A stretch of 64,000 nucleotides of DNA from Orrella sp037026685 (GTDB taxonomy: Bacteria > Pseudomonadota > Gammaproteobacteria > Burkholderiales > Burkholderiaceae_B), in the NCBI RefSeq assembly GCF_037026685.1, contig NZ_JBANET010000016.1:1-64000 (forward strand). The letters run 5' to 3'. Below are positions 56,685-64,000 of this stretch, piece after piece. The position numbers were made by a program, and so were the translations under genes. A model generated the notes under the pieces. The model searched no databases, was not told the origin of the DNA, and saw nothing but the letters and a program-made list of their open reading frames with translations. How positions within the stretch are numbered: position 1 is the stretch's first letter; each line of letters opens with the position of its first letter.

Positions 56685-56912
56685 ATGAACGTTCGTACCG
56701 CTTCCAAAGCGATCGCCATTGGAGTGCTTGCCGTTGCAGCATCCGGTTGCTCGAGCTGGGATTCCATGAGCTCGCGCCAGAAATCCACCGTGACCGGCGC
56801 GGGCCTGGGCGGCGTCGCAGGCGCTGTCATCACCAACGGCGGCGTGCTGGGTACCGTCGGCGGTGCGGCCATCGGCGGCGTGATCGGCGACCAGATCGGC
56901 AAGAACCGCTGA
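56685..56912 (+). CDS. OsmB-like glycine-zipper lipoprotein
   Basis: This 75-residue protein has a lipoprotein signal (lipobox AASGC, then SSWDSM) and a glycine-zipper segment with repeating G-x3-G (GAGLGGVAGAVITNGGVLGTVGGAAIGGVIGDQIG). It resembles E. coli OsmB, an osmotically induced outer-membrane lipoprotein of unknown exact job. ATG 56685 follows ATAAGGAG. It is a single-gene unit ended by the strong terminator at 57015-57042. Confidence 0.87.
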   Translation: MNVRTASKAIAIGVLAVAASGCSSWDSMSSRQKSTVTGAGLGGVAGAVITNGGVLGTVGGAAIGGVIGDQIGKNR

Positions 56913-57014
56913 CCGTGCGCAGCGCCACTCCGTCCAAGCATCACCGGCCCGGGCCCTTCGGGGCTTGGCCGATGGTAGGAGCCGCCGGGTGAAACACCCG
57001 GCCTGCGGTTCCAA

Positions 57015-57042
57015 GAGCCCGCCAGATGGCGGGCTCTTTTTT
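57015..57042 (+). terminator. Rho-independent terminator after the OsmB-like gene
   Basis: GAGCCCGCC (57015-57023) and GGCGGGCTC (57028-57036) form a 9-bp stem with an AGAT loop followed by six T. This is a textbook intrinsic terminator. Confidence 0.95.
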
Positions 57043-57044
57043 GG

Positions 57045-57085
57045 CCGGGGGGCAGCAAGCCGAAGGCGCAGCGTGGGGTGGGGGC
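57045..57085 (+). repeat. Partial copy of the GC-rich intergenic repeat
   Basis: The segment GGGGGGCAGCAAGCCGAAGG and GCGCAGCGTGGGG match the 3' half of the repeats at 6938, 25533 and 37681. It joins directly to the terminator at 57015-57042. Confidence 0.75.
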
Positions 57086-57161
57086 ATTTTTCCATGCGCC
57101 CGGCACGCCAAAGGGTTATTTTGTGACTTGGTCCTATATTCCCACGAAAGAGGAGTACCCC

Positions 57162-57773
57162 ATGGCACGCATCGCACTCATCGGCGCCTCCGGACAGGCC
57201 GGCACGCGCATCCTCAAGGAACTCTCCGATCGCGGACACGCCGTCACCGCCATTGCACGCAATCCGGAGAAGATCGCGGCACTGCCCAATGTCAGCGCCA
57301 AGGCGGGCGACGTGGCCGACAAGGACGCGCTGGCAAAGCTGCTGGCCGGGCATGACGCGGTGGTTAGCGCCGTGAGGTTTGCAGACTGCGACCCGCGGGT
57401 GCTGATCGACGCGGTGCGCGCTGCGGGCGTCAAACGCTATCTGGTCGTGGGCGGCGCCGGCAGCCTGGAGGTCGCGCCGGGCCAGCGCCTGATCGACCAG
57501 CCGGATTTCCCCCAGGCCTACCGCCCCGAAGCCGGCAAGGGGGCTGAATTCCTTGCGGTACTCAAGCAGGAAAAAGAACTGGACTGGACCTTCCTGTCGC
57601 CTTCGGCCGAGTTCGTGCCGGGCGAGCGCACCGGCAAGTTCCGTTTGGGCAAGGACGCGCTGCTGGTCGGCGAACAAGGCAGCCGCATTTCCTTCGAGGA
57701 TTATGCGGTGGCGCTGGTGGACGAGATCGAGCGGCCGGCGCACTCGCGCCAACGTTTCACGGTGGGCTACTGA
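57162..57773 (+). CDS. NAD(P)-binding oxidoreductase, atypical SDR (NmrA/HSCARG-like)
   Basis: This 203-residue protein has the Rossmann start IALIGASGQAGTRILKELSDRGH and an NmrA-like pattern (AGDVADKDALAKLLAGHDAVVSAV, then DWTFLSPSAEFVPG). Proteins of this type bind NAD(P) and act as reductases or redox sensors. No catalytic Tyr-x3-Lys pair is seen, so an enzyme function is not certain. ATG 57162 follows GAGGAG. It is convergent with minE. Confidence 0.87.
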   Translation: MARIALIGASGQAGTRILKELSDRGHAVTAIARNPEKIAALPNVSAKAGDVADKDALAKLLAGHDAVVSAVRFADCDPRVLIDAVRAAGVKRYLVVGGAGSLEVAPGQRLIDQPDFPQAYRPEAGKGAEFLAVLKQEKELDWTFLSPSAEFVPGERTGKFRLGKDALLVGEQGSRISFEDYAVALVDEIERPAHSRQRFTVGY

Positions 57774-57861
57774 GGCATGCCCTGATGAAACCGCTGCCGG
57801 CCATTTCCATGCGGCACGGCAGGCGCGGCGCCGCGGCGGTCCTGCCGCGGCGGCCGGGCGC

Positions 57862-58113
57862 TCAGTTTTGCGGCATCTCGATCTTGACTTCCAGGATTTC
57901 CAGCGAATCCTGCTTCTCGACGTGGACCTTGATGTCGTCGGGATTGATCTTGATGTATTTGGAGATGACCTCGATCAGCTCTTTCTGCAGCTGCGGCAGG
58001 TAGTCGGGCGCATCGCGGTCCGAGCGTTCGTGCGCCAGGATGATCTGCAGGCGTTCCTTGGCGACGCTGGCGGAAGTCTTCTTCTGTCCGAGCAGGAATG
58101 ACAACAGGGACAT
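57862..58113 (-). CDS. minE: Cell division topological specificity factor MinE
   Basis: This 83-residue protein is MinE, which drives MinCD oscillation and confines Z-ring assembly to mid-cell. The N-terminal MinD-stimulating region (ASVAKERLQIILAHERSD) and the C-terminal dimerisation domain (ISKYIKINPDDIKVHVEKQDSLEILEVKIEMP) are both intact. It begins 3 bases after minD's stop codon. Confidence 0.97.
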   Translation of the reverse strand: MSLLSFLLGQKKTSASVAKERLQIILAHERSDRDAPDYLPQLQKELIEVISKYIKINPDDIKVHVEKQDSLEILEVKIEMPQN

Positions 58114-58116
58114 GGC

Positions 58117-58932
58117 TTACTTCCCTCCGAACAGGCGCTTGAGCAGGCCGGGCTTTTCGTATTCGGTGAAGCGCAGCGGCTTTTCCTCGCCAAGGTAGCG
58201 CGCCACCACGTCCTTGTAGGCTTCCGAGACGTCGCTGTCCTTCAGGTGGATGGCCGGCACGCCCTGGTTGGAGGCCTGCAGCACGGCTTCCGACTCGGGG
58301 ATCACACCGATCAGCTTGATGCGCAGGATGTCCTCGATGTCCTGGCGCGAAAGCATTTCGCCGCCTTCCACGCGCTTGGGGTTGTAGCGGGTGAGCAGCA
58401 GGAATTCCTTGACCGGCTCGTCGCCTTCGATGGCCCGGCGCGACTTGGCGGCCAGGATGCCCAGGATGCGGTCCGAGTCGCGCACCGAGGAGACTTCCGG
58501 GTTGGTGACCACCAGCGCGTCGTCGGCGAAATAGGCCGCCATCAGCGCGCCGGCCTCGATGCCGGCGGGCGAATCGCAGACGATGTACTCGAAGCCCATG
58601 GCCTTGAGCTCCTCGATGACCTTGCCCACGCCTTCCTGCGTGAGGGCGTCCTTGTCGCGGGTCTGCGAGGCGGGCAGGATGAACAGGTTGTCCAGCTGCT
58701 TGTCCTTGATCAGCGCCTGCTTGAGCGTGGCTTCGCCCTGGATGACGTTGACGAAGTCGTAGACGACGCGGCGCTCGCAGCCCATGATCAGGTCCAGATT
58801 GCGCAGGCCGACGTCGAAATCGATGACCGCCGTCTTGTGCCCGCGCATGGCCAGGCCCGAAGAGAAGCTGGCGCTGGTCGTGGTCTTGCCTACGCCGCCC
58901 TTGCCGGAAGTCACCACCACAATACGTGTCAT
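58117..58932 (-). CDS. minD: Septum site-determining ATPase MinD
   Basis: This 271-residue ParA-type ATPase has the deviant Walker A SGKGGVGKTTTSA (residues 9-20), switch I FDVGLRNLDLIMG, switch II VCDSPAGIE and a C-terminal amphipathic helix (KPGLLKRLFGGK) that binds the membrane when ATP is bound. It recruits MinC to the poles. minC lies 109 bases upstream on the same strand and minE follows directly, with a possible internal promoter at 58971-58998. Confidence 0.98.
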   Translation of the reverse strand: MTRIVVVTSGKGGVGKTTTSASFSSGLAMRGHKTAVIDFDVGLRNLDLIMGCERRVVYDFVNVIQGEATLKQALIKDKQLDNLFILPASQTRDKDALTQEGVGKVIEELKAMGFEYIVCDSPAGIEAGALMAAYFADDALVVTNPEVSSVRDSDRILGILAAKSRRAIEGDEPVKEFLLLTRYNPKRVEGGEMLSRQDIEDILRIKLIGVIPESEAVLQASNQGVPAIHLKDSDVSEAYKDVVARYLGEEKPLRFTEYEKPGLLKRLFGGK

Positions 58933-58970
58933 GACGCGATAACCTTATTGATGTGTTTGAGTTAAACCGC

Positions 58971-58998
58971 AGTATCGTAAAGCAAAATGCGCCGTAAA
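58971..58998 (-). promoter_or_regulatory. Possible internal promoter for minDE
   Basis: On the minus strand TTTACG (58993-58998), a 16-base spacer and GATACT (58971-58976) lie in the 109-base AT-richer gap between minC and minD. Each hexamer matches four of six consensus bases. Confidence 0.35.
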
Positions 58999-59041
58999 CG
59001 CTGATTACCAGATGTAGGCAAACGTAGGCGCTCGGCCGGGG

Positions 59042-59896
59042 TCAGCCCGCCAGCGGCGCGATGTGCAGGGTATCGCCGTCCAGGCTCACCACGCCGGGCC
59101 GGTTGTGCAGCGCGGCCGGCAGCCGGGCTTCCACCACCTTGTAGACCCCGGCGATGGCCAGCAGCTCGGGATCGAGCTGGGTGGTGAAGATGCGCGCCGT
59201 GCCGTCGCCGCGCGCGCCGGCCATGGCCTTGCCGCGCAGCGGCCCGTAGACGTGGATGTTGCCGTCGGCGATCACCTCGGCGCCCTGGCTGACCATGCCC
59301 ACCACGATCAGGTCCGTGCCGCGCGCGTAGATGCGCTGGCCCGAGCGCAGCGGCCGCGATACCACCATGGCGGCGGGAGGCGCCGCGGCGTGAGCCTGCT
59401 CCGGGACCGCCGCCGTGCCGGCCGGCGCGCCCGTGTCCCCGGGCGCGGCGGATTCGCCGGATTCGGCCGCTTCGGCGGGCGGCGGCGCGGTGGCCACCTT
59501 GGCCGCCTCGACGTCCAGCGCCGCGGCCGGCGCGGCGGTGTCCGGCGCCGGCGCCTGGGGCCGCGAGGCGGCGGCCAGTTCGACCGGGACCAGGCCGGCC
59601 GCCTGGGCGGCGTGCAGGTTGGCGCCCTCGGCGACCACTCCGATGGGCGGCAGGGCGTGGCGGCGCAGGGCCTGCAGCAGGGCAGGCCAGTCCAGCGGCT
59701 GTTCGATCCGGCTGGCGTCGATCACCACCGGCTCGTTCTGGAAGAAGCTGCCGGCGTCCTGCATGCGCTGGTCCAGGGCGGCCAGCAGCGCGCCGGTGTC
59801 GGCGTTCTGCAGCACCACCCGCAAGGCATAAAGGTTGGCGCTCTTGAAGTCCAGCGCCAGCTTGGGCGCGGCGGGGGAGGGGGCGGTATCGGCCAA
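59042..59896 (-). CDS. minC: Septum site-determining protein MinC
   Basis: This 284-residue inhibitor of FtsZ has the N-terminal MinC domain (KLALDFKSANLYALRVVLQNAD) and the C-terminal beta-helical MinC domain (RPLRSGQRIYARGTDLIVVGMVSQGAEVIADGNIHVYGPLRG). A long Ala/Pro/Glu-rich linker (about residues 105-175) lies between them, making it longer than E. coli MinC (~231). The only start at the right place is a TTG at 59896 with no strong ribosome site; no ATG or GTG gives the conserved N terminus, so initiation may be weak. glnS lies 84 bases upstream on the same strand. Confidence 0.93.
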   Translation of the reverse strand: MADTAPSPAAPKLALDFKSANLYALRVVLQNADTGALLAALDQRMQDAGSFFQNEPVVIDASRIEQPLDWPALLQALRRHALPPIGVVAEGANLHAAQAAGLVPVELAAASRPQAPAPDTAAPAAALDVEAAKVATAPPPAEAAESGESAAPGDTGAPAGTAAVPEQAHAAAPPAAMVVSRPLRSGQRIYARGTDLIVVGMVSQGAEVIADGNIHVYGPLRGKAMAGARGDGTARIFTTQLDPELLAIAGVYKVVEARLPAALHNRPGVVSLDGDTLHIAPLAG

Positions 59897-59980
59897 GGGA
59901 TTCGATGCAACAAAAAGAAAGCCGCAGTGTAACGGCTGCGCCGGGGCCGTGTTAACCCCGGCGCGCCGTCCGCCCGCTGG

Positions 59981-61744
59981 CTAGCCGCGGTCTGCCCAGG
60001 AGTCGCGCAGCGTGGCGGTGCGGTTGAGCACCGGCCGCTCGACGGTGGACAGTTCGCGGTCGGCGGTGAAATAGCCCAGCCGTTCGAACTGCCAGACCGC
60101 GCCCGGCTCGGCGCGGGTGCCCGGTTCGAGCCAGCCTTGCACCACCTTGATGGAGTCCGGGTTCAGCGCGTCCAGGAAATTGCGCTCGCCCCCGTCCGGA
60201 TGGGGCTGCGCGAACAGCCGGTCGTACAGGCGGATCTGGGCCGGCACCGCATGGGCCGCGCTGATCCAGGTGATGTTGCCCTTGACCTTGACGCTGTCGG
60301 CCCCCGGCGTGCCGCTCTTGGTGTCCGGCAGGTATTCGGCATGCACCTCGACCACCTCGCCGTTCTCGTCCTTGACGCAGCCCGTGCACGTGACCACATA
60401 GCCGTATTTCAGGCGCACCGAGTTGCCCGGGTAGAGCCGGAAGTATTTCTTGGGCGGGACTTCCATGAAGTCGTCGCGTTCGATCCACAGCTCGCGCGAG
60501 AAGGGGAACTCGCGCTGGCCCGCCTGCGGGTCGTGCGGGTTGCGCGGGGCGGTGCAGGTTTCGCTGCGGCCTTCGGGATAGTTGGTGATGACCAGCTTGA
60601 GCGGCTGCAGCACCGCCACCGAGCGCGCCGCGATGGGATCCAGGTCGTCGCGCACGGCCTGCTCGAGCAGGCTGTAGTCGATGCGCGAATCGGACTTGGA
60701 CACGCCCGTGCGGTCGCAGAACAGGCGGATCGAGGCGGGCGTATAGCCGCGCCGGCGCAGGCCCAGCAGCGTGGGCATGCGCGGGTCGTCCCAGCCCTGG
60801 ACGTGGCCTTCCTGCACCAGCTGCAGCAGCTTGCGCTTGCTGGTGACGATGTAGGTCAGGTTCAGGCGCGCGAACTCGTACTGTCGCGGCAGCGGCTCGG
60901 CCAGCTTGCCCAGCTCGGTCAGGCGCGCCAGCACCCAGTCGTAGAAGGGGCGCTGGTCCTCGAACTCGAGCGTGCAGATGCTGTGGGTGATGCCTTCGAG
61001 CGCGTCCTCGATGGGGTGCGCGTAGGCGTACATGGGATAGATGCACCACTGGTCGCCACTGCGGTGGTGGTGCGCGTGGCGGATGCGGTAGAGCACCGGA
61101 TCGCGCAGGTTCATGTTGGGCGAGGCCATGTCGATGCGCGCGCGCAGCACCAGGCTGCCGTCCGGGTGCTGGCCCTCGCGCATCTCGCGCAGCCTGGCCA
61201 GGGATTCTTCGGCCGGCCGGTTGCGCCAGGGCGAATCCACGCCCGGCTCGGTCAGGGTGCCGCGGTTGATGCGCGTCTGCTCGGCGCTTTGCTCGTCCAC
61301 GTAGGCATGGCCGGCCATCACCAGCGCCTCGGCGAACTCGTACATGTAGCCGAAGTAGTCGCTGGCGAAATAGCGGTTGTCGCGCCCGTCGGCCTGCCAG
61401 TCGAAGCCCAGCCAGCTGACCGCCTCGGTGATGGCGTCGACGTATTCCTGGTTTTCCTTTTCGGGGTTGGTGTCGTCGAAACGCAGGTGGCAGACGCCGC
61501 CGTAGTCGCGCGCCAGGCCGAAGTTCAGGCAGATGCTCTTGGCATGGCCGATGTGCAGGTAGCCGTTGGGTTCGGGCGGAAAGCGCGTGCGGATGCGGGC
61601 CGGATCGGGTTCGCCCTGCGCCTGCACGGCGGCCGGGCCGGGACGCCCGGCCCAGCGTTTGCCCTGGTAGCGGCCGCGCTCTAGGTCGGCTTCGATGATC
61701 TGGCGCAGGAAATTGGTGGCCGCGGGCGGCGTGGGATGGCTCAT
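59981..61744 (-). CDS. glnS: Glutaminyl-tRNA synthetase
   Basis: This 587-residue class I synthetase charges tRNA-Gln. The HIGH motif is H64-IGH (FPPEPNGYLHIGHAKS), followed by RFDDTNPEKE, and the KMSKS-like site is VTSKRKL. It is slightly longer than E. coli GlnS (554) through an N-terminal extension. ATG 61744 follows a weak ribosome site. It is divergent from the bd-oxidase-like genes (132-base gap) and co-directional with minC. Confidence 0.97.
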   Translation of the reverse strand: MSHPTPPAATNFLRQIIEADLERGRYQGKRWAGRPGPAAVQAQGEPDPARIRTRFPPEPNGYLHIGHAKSICLNFGLARDYGGVCHLRFDDTNPEKENQEYVDAITEAVSWLGFDWQADGRDNRYFASDYFGYMYEFAEALVMAGHAYVDEQSAEQTRINRGTLTEPGVDSPWRNRPAEESLARLREMREGQHPDGSLVLRARIDMASPNMNLRDPVLYRIRHAHHHRSGDQWCIYPMYAYAHPIEDALEGITHSICTLEFEDQRPFYDWVLARLTELGKLAEPLPRQYEFARLNLTYIVTSKRKLLQLVQEGHVQGWDDPRMPTLLGLRRRGYTPASIRLFCDRTGVSKSDSRIDYSLLEQAVRDDLDPIAARSVAVLQPLKLVITNYPEGRSETCTAPRNPHDPQAGQREFPFSRELWIERDDFMEVPPKKYFRLYPGNSVRLKYGYVVTCTGCVKDENGEVVEVHAEYLPDTKSGTPGADSVKVKGNITWISAAHAVPAQIRLYDRLFAQPHPDGGERNFLDALNPDSIKVVQGWLEPGTRAEPGAVWQFERLGYFTADRELSTVERPVLNRTATLRDSWADRG

Positions 61745-61876
61745 TGCAGGCAGGGTGAAGCGGCGTGGGTAAAAACGTCAATTTTGCCACGGCTGGCCGG
61801 CCGTCCTGTTATTCTCCGCTGCGCGGCTATTTGGGGTCCGCCCCCGCCGACCTTCTTTCCGACCACGCCCTGCACC

Positions 61877-63217
61877 ATGGATGTCACCCCGTTGTCGCTG
61901 GCGCGCGTGCATTTTCTCGCCAGCCTCGGATTCTTCGCGCTGTTCCTGGCCATCGCCCTGGCGCTGGCATGGGTGCTGCTGCTGTTCAAGATCCAGGCGC
62001 GCCGCACCGGCGCGCCGGGCTGGACGGCGGCCTACCGCCTGTGGGTGCGGCTGTTCGCCCTGGCCTTCGTGCTGGCCCTGGCCGCCTGCGTGCCCTTGCT
62101 GTTCCAGCTGGGCGCGCTCTGGCCCATCCTGATGGAGCGCGTGGGCAACGTGCTGGGGCCTTTGCTGGGCTTTGCCGTGGTCACCGTCTTCGTCCTGAAG
62201 TCCTGTTTCCTGGGCGTGATGCTCTTTGGCCAGCGCCGCGTCTCCGACCTGGCCCATACGCTGTCGGTCGGCATGGTGGCGGCGGGCCTGCTGCTGGCGA
62301 CCTTCTGGCTGGCCGCCATGGTGTCCTGGACGCACGCGCCGGCAGGCGCCGTGCTGGTGGATGGCCGCTACGTGCTGCTGGACTGGGTCGAGGCGGTGTT
62401 CAACCCGGCCATGCCCTGGCTGTTCGCCTCGCTGGTGCTGGCCTCGGCCTTGACGGGCGCCTTCCTGCTGGTGGGCGTGTCGGCCTGGCAGGCCTTGCAG
62501 CGCCCGCCGGCCGATGCCGAGCGCATGGCTTTCCGGGTGGGCCTGCGCCTGGCCGGCGTGGCGCTGGCGCTGCAGGTGGCCGCCGCGACCGGCGCGGCAC
62601 AGTGGATCGCCCAGGCCCAGCCGGCCAAGGCCGCCGCCGCGGCGGGCTACTGGCATGGCGGCGAAACCGCCCGCTGGGTGCTGTTCGGCTGGCCGGACGC
62701 GGCCGGCCAGCGCAACCGGGCCGAAATGGCGCTCGGCCGCCTGCCGGACTGGTGGCTGGGCAGGTCGGCCGAGGGCGGGCAACTGGGCCTGGACGCCTAT
62801 TCGGGCATGCTGCCGCCGGTGGCCGCCACGTTCTGGTCCTTCCGCATCATGGTGCTAGCCGGGCTGGCCATGATCGTGCTGGCCGGCCTGACGCTGCTGC
62901 GGCTGCACCGGCGCCGCCTCGACCCGGCCGGCTTGCCGCGCGCCTGGCTGCACGGGCTCTCGGCCGGCACCTGGCTGGGCGGCCTGGCCCTGCTGGCCGG
63001 CTGGGGCTATATGGAATTGGGCCGCCAGCCCTATGCCGTCTACGCCACCGTCACGGTCACCGAGGCCGCGGGCGATATCCCGGCCGGCCTGCTGGCCGGT
63101 TCGCTGGCCGCCCACCTGGCGCTGTACGGCCTGCTGTTCGCGGCCTTCGTGCGCATGACCTACCACGCGGCCCGCTACGGCGTGGTGCCGGTGCGCAAGG
63201 CGGGGGCGCGGCCATGA
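61877..63217 (+). CDS. Degenerate cytochrome bd oxidase subunit I-like protein (CydA/CioA homologue)
   Basis: This 446-residue membrane protein has the CydA/CioA fold of about nine helices and aligns to CioA without gaps around the key sites, but the catalytic residues are changed: the haem ligand H19 is F20, the second haem ligand H186 is S185, and the proton-channel E99 and E107 are A100 and K108. Retained are the methionine ligand equivalent M325 (FWSFRIMV), the QPAK site (K251; the following Glu is lost) and GRQPY near 382-386. It therefore cannot be a normal quinol oxidase by these residues. The start at ATG 61877 begins the conserved LARVHF; a longer frame runs into the glnS promoter. 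Its stop overlaps the next gene's start (ATGA). Confidence 0.85.
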   Translation: MDVTPLSLARVHFLASLGFFALFLAIALALAWVLLLFKIQARRTGAPGWTAAYRLWVRLFALAFVLALAACVPLLFQLGALWPILMERVGNVLGPLLGFAVVTVFVLKSCFLGVMLFGQRRVSDLAHTLSVGMVAAGLLLATFWLAAMVSWTHAPAGAVLVDGRYVLLDWVEAVFNPAMPWLFASLVLASALTGAFLLVGVSAWQALQRPPADAERMAFRVGLRLAGVALALQVAAATGAAQWIAQAQPAKAAAAAGYWHGGETARWVLFGWPDAAGQRNRAEMALGRLPDWWLGRSAEGGQLGLDAYSGMLPPVAATFWSFRIMVLAGLAMIVLAGLTLLRLHRRRLDPAGLPRAWLHGLSAGTWLGGLALLAGWGYMELGRQPYAVYATVTVTEAAGDIPAGLLAGSLAAHLALYGLLFAAFVRMTYHAARYGVVPVRKAGARP

Positions 63218-64000
63218 TCGAGCTGCTGGCCGCCGCCATGGGCCTTGCCGCGGACGATCCCGCGTTCTGGATGCCGCTGCTGTTCATGGGCCTGCTGTTC
63301 CTGCTGATCGCCGCGGGCACTTTGCTGGACGGCATCGACATCGGCGTGGGCATCCTGGTGCCGCTGGCGCCGGCCGAGTCGCGCAGCCGGCTGATGGTCA
63401 TGCTCAGCCCCTGGCGCGATGCCAACGAATTCTGGCTGCTGCTGGGCGCGGGCCTGTTCGCCGCCGCCTTTCCCTTCGCCTGGGGCGCCATCCTGGCCAA
63501 GCTGTTCGCGCCGCTGGCCATGTTGATGCTGGGCGTGATGCTGCGCACCGTGGCCTTCGAGTTCCGCATCCGCGCCAGCGGCCGCGCCCGCCAGCGCTGG
63601 ATACTGGGGTTCTGGGCCGGCTCGGTGCTGACCGCGTTCTCGCACGGCGTGCTGCTGGGCCGCGTGGCCACGGGCTACCAGGTGCAGGCGGCGCACCTGT
63701 GGTTCGACGCCTTCGTCGGCCTGTGCGCGGTGGCCGCCTACCTGCTGCTGGGCGCAACCTGGCTGGCCATGCGGGTGGACGGCCCGCTGCGCACGCTGGC
63801 CGTGCGCTGCGCCCGGCATGCGATCCGCTGGGCGGCCGCCGGCATGGTGGCGGTGTCGGTGGCCCTGGGGCTGGCCAACGCAGGCATCTTCTACAAGTGG
63901 AGCAACCTGGCGGACCTGTCGCTGGCCTTGCCGATCTGGATCCTCATGCTGGCCTGCTTCGTCTGCATGGAGATCGTGCTGCTGCGCCTGGCGCGGCCGG
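63214..64000 (+). CDS. Cytochrome bd oxidase subunit II-like protein (CydB-like), 3' end outside window
   Basis: The open frame from ATG 63214 to the window edge gives 262 residues of a CydB-like protein. It has LLDGIDIGVGILVPLAP, corresponding to the CydB TDGFDMGVGML region, and WRDANEFWLLLGAGLF for HWDGNQVWL. The ATG overlaps the TGA of the CydA-like gene (ATGA), so the pair is translated together. Its C-terminal third is outside the window. Confidence 0.87.
   Translation, partial: MIELLAAAMGLAADDPAFWMPLLFMGLLFLLIAAGTLLDGIDIGVGILVPLAPAESRSRLMVMLSPWRDANEFWLLLGAGLFAAAFPFAWGAILAKLFAPLAMLMLGVMLRTVAFEFRIRASGRARQRWILGFWAGSVLTAFSHGVLLGRVATGYQVQAAHLWFDAFVGLCAVAAYLLLGATWLAMRVDGPLRTLAVRCARHAIRWAAAGMVAVSVALGLANAGIFYKWSNLADLSLALPIWILMLACFVCMEIVLLRLARP

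Overview
This window reads as a piece of chromosome from a high-GC betaproteobacterium of the family Alcaligenaceae, most likely a Bordetella close to the B. bronchiseptica/pertussis group. The reasons are very high GC with strong G/C third positions, two tripartite-tricarboxylate (Bug/TctC-type) solute-binding proteins standing without membrane partners, a FHA-like giant exoprotein, and single-copy housekeeping genes (min, glnS, pdxH, purU, pab, ettA). The species assignment is an inference; no rRNA or tRNA gene was seen. No IS element, prophage or CRISPR array was seen either.

Layout. 1-4560 is the 3' part of a filamentous-haemagglutinin-like exoprotein, followed by a nitroreductase, an Rpn-type PD-(D/E)XK gene and an FlK-like thioesterase. 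7.1-17.3 kb is a catabolic block: Bug protein, class III CoA-transferase and HMG-CoA-lyase-like enzyme facing a divergent IclR regulator; a TauD-like dioxygenase with a second Bug protein; and a ThDP enzyme, glutaryl-CoA dehydrogenase and LysR regulator on the minus strand, opposite another LysR gene. 18.3-30 kb is mostly housekeeping: purU, flavin reductase, pdxH, a ChaC-like cyclotransferase coupled to an MFS exporter, a DUF342 protein, a second MFS gene, an NlpD-like amidase activator, tcdA, a DUF305 protein and an overlapping pabB/pabC pair. 29.8-35.6 kb is a double-length UvrA with four ATPase motifs.

35.8-46.1 kb holds a 42-residue basic protein with its own promoter and terminator, an aldo/keto reductase and divergent TetR gene, a haloacetate-dehalogenase-like hydrolase, and an amidase linked to a complete branched-chain-amino-acid-type ABC transporter and a LysR regulator. 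A glycosyltransferase and a complete Dpp-type peptide ABC operon follow (46.2-53.0 kb). The right end carries a small acidic protein, an EamA transporter, ettA, an OsmB-like lipoprotein, an NAD(P)-binding oxidoreductase, minCDE, glnS, and the start of a cytochrome bd-like pair.

The strongest points for follow-up are: (1) the CydA-like protein at 61877 aligns without gaps to bd oxidases around the catalytic sites but lacks both histidine haem ligands and both proton-path glutamates; (2) a roughly 75-82 bp GC-rich repeat, arranged in pairs, occurs at three intergenic sites and as a fragment at a fourth, and at one site it supplies the 3' end of a TetR gene; (3) the tandem-fused UvrA lies under an SOS-like palindrome; (4) several well-formed palindromes in divergent promoters look like operators of the neighbouring regulators; (5) the window encodes both a fluoroacetate-dehalogenase-like hydrolase and an FlK-like thioesterase.
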